Of a DNA stretch of 7,964 bases, positions 6,672 to 7,964 are shown one piece after another. Position 1 is the stretch's first letter, and each line of letters opens with the position of its first letter. Where the stretch lies: positions 1 through 7,964 of the forward strand of contig WLNK01000043.1 of the NCBI GenBank assembly GCA_009699795.1, read 5' to 3'. Source of the stretch: Actinomycetota bacterium (GTDB taxonomy: Bacteria; Actinomycetota; Actinomycetes; Nanopelagicales; Nanopelagicaceae). The position numbers were made by a program, and so were the translations under genes. The notes under the pieces are model-generated. The model was not told the DNA's origin and made no database searches. It saw only the letters and a list, made by a program, of their open reading frames with translations.

Positions 6672-7507
6672 GCCTTCTTGGCGCAGCAGAGATTCGCGAA
6701 CTAGCCGAAGCTCTCGATTTAAAACCATCTAAATCTCTTGGACAGAACTTTGTTATCGATGCAAATGTTTGCAGAAAAATTGTCCGTACTGCAGGCGTTA
6801 CATCTAGCGATATTGCTCTAGAGATTGGGCCAGGGCTCGGATCTCTCACTCTTGCGATGATGGAAATTGCAAAAGAAGTAATCGCCGTGGAAATTGATCC
6901 TCGCCTAGCTAAACAACTTCCTATCACTGCCGCTGCCCACAGTGAAAAGAAGGAGCCCCTAACAGTAATTAATCAAGATGCGCTCACAGTTAATTCTCTT
7001 CCGGTAAATCCAACAGTTTTGGTTGCAAATTTGCCCTACAACGTTTCGGTTCCGGTTTTTCTGCATTTGTTGGAAGTTTTTCCAACTCTTCGCACAGGAG
7101 TTGTTATGGTGCAAGCAGAAGTTGCTGACAGGTTGGCGGCGAAACCAAATTCTAAAGAATATGGAATTCCAAGTGTCAAAGCGGCTTGGTGGGCTGAAGT
7201 AAGCGGAGCAGGTTCTGTTTCCCGATCAATATTTTGGCCAGCGCCAAACGTTGATTCAAAGCTTGTGTCATTTACTCGTCGCCAAACACCAGGCGATGAA
7301 GAGTTACGCAAGAAAGTTTTTGCAGTTATCGATTTGGCTTTTGCTCAGCGCAGAAAGATGCTGCGCTCTGCACTTTCTTCGATGTATGGTGGTTCGGCTT
7401 CAGCAGAAGCTGTACTTACAGCTGCAGGAATCGATCCAACCCTTCGCGGAGAAGCGCTAGATATCCACGCGTTCTGCAAAATCGCAGAACAAGGATTAAG
7501 GTCATAG
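6668..7507 (+). CDS. rsmA: 16S rRNA (adenine-1518-N6/adenine-1519-N6)-dimethyltransferase RsmA (KsgA)
   Basis: A 279-residue SAM-dependent methyltransferase that dimethylates A1518 and A1519 in helix 45 of 16S rRNA late in 30S assembly. Seen: KPSKSLGQNFVIDANVCRKI (19-38, with the family SLGQNF), the SAM loop LEIGPGLGSLT (51-61), acidic VEID (74-77), INQDAL (101-106), the catalytic NLPYNVS (121-127), WPAPNVDSKLVSF (190-202) and the C-terminal AFAQRRKMLRSAL (224-236). All hallmark residues are kept and the length is normal. The ATG at 6668 overlaps the tatD stop by 4 bases and there is no Shine-Dalgarno, so translation is probably coupled to tatD. Loss of this enzyme gives kasugamycin resistance in well-studied bacteria. 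The TAG stop is one base before the ispE start, continuing the same transcript. Confidence 0.97.
   Translation: MSLLGAAEIRELAEALDLKPSKSLGQNFVIDANVCRKIVRTAGVTSSDIALEIGPGLGSLTLAMMEIAKEVIAVEIDPRLAKQLPITAAAHSEKKEPLTVINQDALTVNSLPVNPTVLVANLPYNVSVPVFLHLLEVFPTLRTGVVMVQAEVADRLAAKPNSKEYGIPSVKAAWWAEVSGAGSVSRSIFWPAPNVDSKLVSFTRRQTPGDEELRKKVFAVIDLAFAQRRKMLRSALSSMYGGSASAEAVLTAAGIDPTLRGEALDIHAFCKIAEQGLRS
7498..7501 (+). promoter_or_regulatory. weak Shine-Dalgarno-like AAGG before ispE
   Basis: AAGG inside the last codons of rsmA lies 7 bases before the GTG at 7509. The spacing is right and it supports that GTG as the ispE start, although four bases are weak evidence and coupling to rsmA may matter more. Confidence 0.3.
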
Positions 7508-7508
7508 C

Positions 7509-7964
7509 GTGGCAACAAATTCGGTAACTGTACGAGTTCCTGCAAAGGTGAACTTGCAACTCTCTGTTGGTCCAAAAGAAGAAGATGGTTACCACGGCCT
7601 TGTCTCAGTTTTTCAGGCAATTTCTATTTATGACGATGTAACAATTTCAAAGAGCGATGCAGGAAATGGGATCACGATCAGCGTCATCGGTGATCACACC
7701 CATGGAGTTCCAGCAGATTCAACAAATCTTGCAGTGAAAGCAGCTGAACTCATTGCTAGCGAATATGACATCGATATGGATATTCATATCGAGATCAAGA
7801 AACTTATTCCGGTCGCTGGTGGAATGGCTGGTGGAAGCGCAGATGCCGCCGCTGTAATTGTTGGCCTTGATTCACTTTATAAATTGGGAATGACCCGTGA
7901 AGAAACTCATGAATTTGGCTCAAAACTTGGAAGCGATGTTCCATTCATGATTTACGGCGGGACA
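7509..7964 (+). CDS. ispE: 4-diphosphocytidyl-2-C-methyl-D-erythritol kinase IspE, 3' end outside window
   Basis: Partial gene: 152 codons open to the window edge, about half of the usual 290-310 residues. IspE is a cytoplasmic GHMP-family kinase that phosphorylates CDP-methylerythritol with ATP in the MEP pathway to isoprenoids. Seen: VRVPAKVNLQLSV (8-20), with K13 and N15 at the substrate-binding positions; DGYHGLVSVFQAI (26-38), where the family usually has DGYH-x-L; the glycine-rich ATP loop PVAGGMAGGSADAAA (101-115), where most members have AGLGGGSSDAAA or similar; and GSDVPFMIYGG (141-151), containing the probable catalytic base D143. The start is GTG, one base after the rsmA stop, giving MATNSVTVRVPAKVN, a normal IspE beginning. 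The rsmA-ispE pair is common in actinobacteria. Isoprenoids from this pathway also supply polyprenyl-phosphate, the sugar carrier needed by the nearby Pmt. Confidence 0.95.
   Translation, partial: MATNSVTVRVPAKVNLQLSVGPKEEDGYHGLVSVFQAISIYDDVTISKSDAGNGITISVIGDHTHGVPADSTNLAVKAAELIASEYDIDMDIHIEIKKLIPVAGGMAGGSADAAAVIVGLDSLYKLGMTREETHEFGSKLGSDVPFMIYGGT

Noticed and set aside
7036..7620. Two minus-strand open frames opposite rsmA and the ispE start (7036-7311, 7345-7620)
   Set aside because: Both lie antisense to strongly supported enzymes whose catalytic motifs occupy the other strand.

Overview
The window looks like the chromosome of a streamlined, low-GC member of the Actinobacteria (Actinomycetota). 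A freshwater acI-type lineage (Nanopelagicales) is the best guess, but nothing here fixes the genus. Two things point this way. Gene content and order match the block known from high-GC actinobacteria (Mycobacterium tuberculosis Rv0994 to Rv1011, recalled from memory): moeA/glp, rimJ, a sepX/glpR membrane protein, pmt on the opposite strand, rsmI, metG, tatD, rsmA, ispE. Yet the DNA is AT-leaning by eye and extremely compact: only about 118 of 7964 bases lie outside genes, and the longest gap is 60 bases.

Left part (1-2082, + strand): the 3' two-thirds or so of a MoeA/gephyrin-like gene, a RimJ-type GNAT acetyltransferase starting on the next base, then a membrane protein of the SepX/GlpR family. 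In Corynebacterium and Streptomyces, proteins of these two families (Glp with GlpR; SepX) act in cell division, so this is probably a divisome module rather than a molybdenum cofactor module. The MoeA-like protein has lost catalytic motifs that true MoeA enzymes keep, which is the most interesting signal in the window.

Middle (2087-3358, - strand): a protein O-mannosyltransferase (Pmt), tail-to-tail with sepX (4 bases apart) and divergent from rsmI (48 bases apart).

Right part (3407-7964, + strand): one tight operon-like run. RsmI (16S rRNA C1402 methylation), MetG (methionyl-tRNA synthetase), TatD (metal-dependent nuclease/hydrolase), RsmA (16S rRNA A1518/A1519 dimethylation) and the 5' part of IspE (MEP isoprenoid pathway). 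Junctions are GTGA or ATGA overlaps or gaps of 1 to 5 bases, so translation is probably coupled. The rpfB gene that sits between tatD and rsmA in mycobacteria is absent.

No tRNA, rRNA, CRISPR array, insertion sequence, phage gene or clear intrinsic terminator was seen. Most of the window is ordinary housekeeping sequence.
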